Of a DNA stretch of 5,356 nt, positions 4,990 to 5,356 are shown in pieces. Source of the stretch: TC-15 sp034437275 (GTDB lineage: Bacteria > Chloroflexota > Anaerolineae > Aggregatilineales > Aggregatilineaceae); NCBI GenBank assembly GCA_034437275.1, contig DAOTUD010000071.1, positions 1 through 5,356 on the forward strand, read 5' to 3'. The number at the start of each line of letters is the position of its first letter. Positions within the stretch are counted from its first letter, which is position 1. A program made the position numbers and the translations under genes. The notes below the pieces were generated by a model. That model was given only the letters and a program-made list of their open reading frames with translations. It was not told the origin of the DNA and did no database searches.

Positions 4990-5084
4990 CCTCTTACTCG
5001 CCCTCAGGGAGAGGCCATTTGAGAAGTTTCTGCCAGGGTTTTTGGCCCTCATCCCCCAGCCCCTTCTCCCTCAGGTAGAAGGGG
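4990..5084. repeat. Degenerate interspersed hairpin repeat
   Basis: Two related units lie in direct orientation. CCCTCAGGGAGAGG (5001-5014) corresponds to 5068-5082, which differs by a substitution and one added base. Each is the loop and right arm of a hairpin. The second is perfect, CCCCTTCT (5060-5067) with AGAAGGGG (5077-5084). The first is shorter, CCTCT (4990-4994) with AGAGG (5010-5014). The palindromic CCCTCTCCC-TCAGGGAGAGGG style resembles short interspersed repeats common between genes in Chloroflexota genomes. No open frame with gene-like features exists here. Confidence 0.55.
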
Positions 5085-5149
5085 GGCATGTGCCGCTCCA
5101 CGCTATTCTGTAGTCCTGCCCACAAGCCAAACAGAGACTATAAAATCGC

Positions 5150-5175
5150 AAAAAGCCCACCGTCCACCAGCGGGC
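5150..5175 (-). terminator. Intrinsic terminator, minus strand (distal)
   Basis: Read leftwards, a 7-bp stem (5175-5169 with 5161-5155, two G-T wobbles) and a 7-base loop are followed directly by TTTTT (5154-5150) and soon by a second T-run. It would stop transcription coming from the right, or end a short transcript that starts in the A+T-rich 5176-5274 stretch. Confidence 0.6.
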
Positions 5176-5274
5176 GTAAGCTGTACAATTATGTTTGTGC
5201 CCAGTGTGTAGTATGGCGTGTCTTGGTAAATTTCACACTAAAATCTCTTAAAAAATCCGTTACTAAGTGTGCAG
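5176..5274. other. A+T-rich non-coding interval between two minus-strand terminators
   Basis: These 99 bases are far richer in A and T than the rest of the window and have no gene-like frame. They contain AGTGTG at 5203-5208 and 5266-5271 and its reverse complement CACACT at 5234-5239, so the sites form overlapping inverted pairs. A CATAAT box on the minus strand (5193-5188) could serve as a -10 element, but no matching -35 is clear. The interval may hold a promoter, an operator or a small RNA; none is proven. Confidence 0.4.
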
Positions 5275-5306
5275 AAAAAGTGAGGGGCGCGTCCGGTGCG
5301 CCCCTC
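5275..5306 (-). terminator. Intrinsic terminator, minus strand (proximal)
   Basis: A perfect 9-bp G+C-rich stem, GAGGGGCGC with GCGCCCCTC (5282-5290 with 5298-5306), and a 7-base loop are followed on the minus strand by AC and TTTTT (5279-5275). It probably ends a gene lying mostly beyond the right edge. All three minus-strand frames reach a stop within 5337-5355, so at most five residues of such a gene are visible. Nothing else is seen in 5307-5356. Confidence 0.8.
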
Positions 5307-5356
5307 GTGTGTCGCAGAGTATGCTGCGGCGGGTGGCTACTGGGGGGTTATGCTAG

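Noticed and set aside
4674..5113. Short plus-strand frames across the region upstream of the phosphatase gene
   Set aside because: They run through the phosphatase start region and the interspersed repeat, with no ribosome binding site and composition of random frames.
5307..5356. A minus-strand gene entering from the right edge
   Set aside because: It is likely to exist given the terminator, but stops in all three frames leave at most five residues, so no coding feature can be supported.

Overview
The window is G+C-rich, gene-dense bacterial chromosome with short intergenic gaps, ATG/GTG starts preceded by AAGGAG-type ribosome binding sites, and several genes of the conserved-but-unnamed kind. 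The FxLYD-like lipoprotein, the LiaF-like small membrane proteins and the CCCTCAGGGAGAGG-type interspersed repeat together suggest a member of the Chloroflexota (Anaerolineae-like). This assignment is an inference from style, not a proven identification. I see no phage, IS element, CRISPR array, tRNA or rRNA.

Layout, left to right. Positions 1-225 hold the C-terminal half of a bacterioferritin-like diiron protein, closed by a clear intrinsic terminator (253-287). A two-gene plus-strand unit follows (404-778 and 778-1074). It encodes two paralogous small membrane proteins of the LiaI/LiaF-like (DUF5668) type; the second is shortened and its 3' end runs antisense into the next gene. On the minus strand lie methylglyoxal synthase (mgsA, 1835-2338) and, downstream of it, a secreted lipoprotein with FxLYD-like beta domains (976-1779). 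The lipoprotein has its own TATAAT box embedded in the mgsA stop codon. Divergent from mgsA is a plus-strand pair, 2459-3184 and 3181-3591, joined by an ATGA overlap. Its members are a membrane-anchored and a soluble protein that both read as arrestin-fold domains. Next come a small four-helix membrane protein of unknown function (3696-4112) and, convergent with it, an inositol monophosphatase-family phosphatase (4123-4926, minus strand). The last 430 bases are non-coding: a degenerate interspersed hairpin repeat, then two minus-strand intrinsic terminators separated by about 100 bases of A+T-rich DNA.

How the genes may work together. Only the two LiaF-like genes and the two arrestin-like genes are convincingly co-translated units. 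mgsA and the arrestin pair share a 120-base divergent control region in which the two predicted promoters meet back to back, with a 10-bp inverted repeat spanning it, so they may be co-regulated. The best candidate for something undescribed is the membrane-plus-soluble arrestin-like pair. The rest is ordinary housekeeping or stress metabolism: iron storage, the methylglyoxal shunt and a sugar-phosphate or inositol-phosphate phosphatase.
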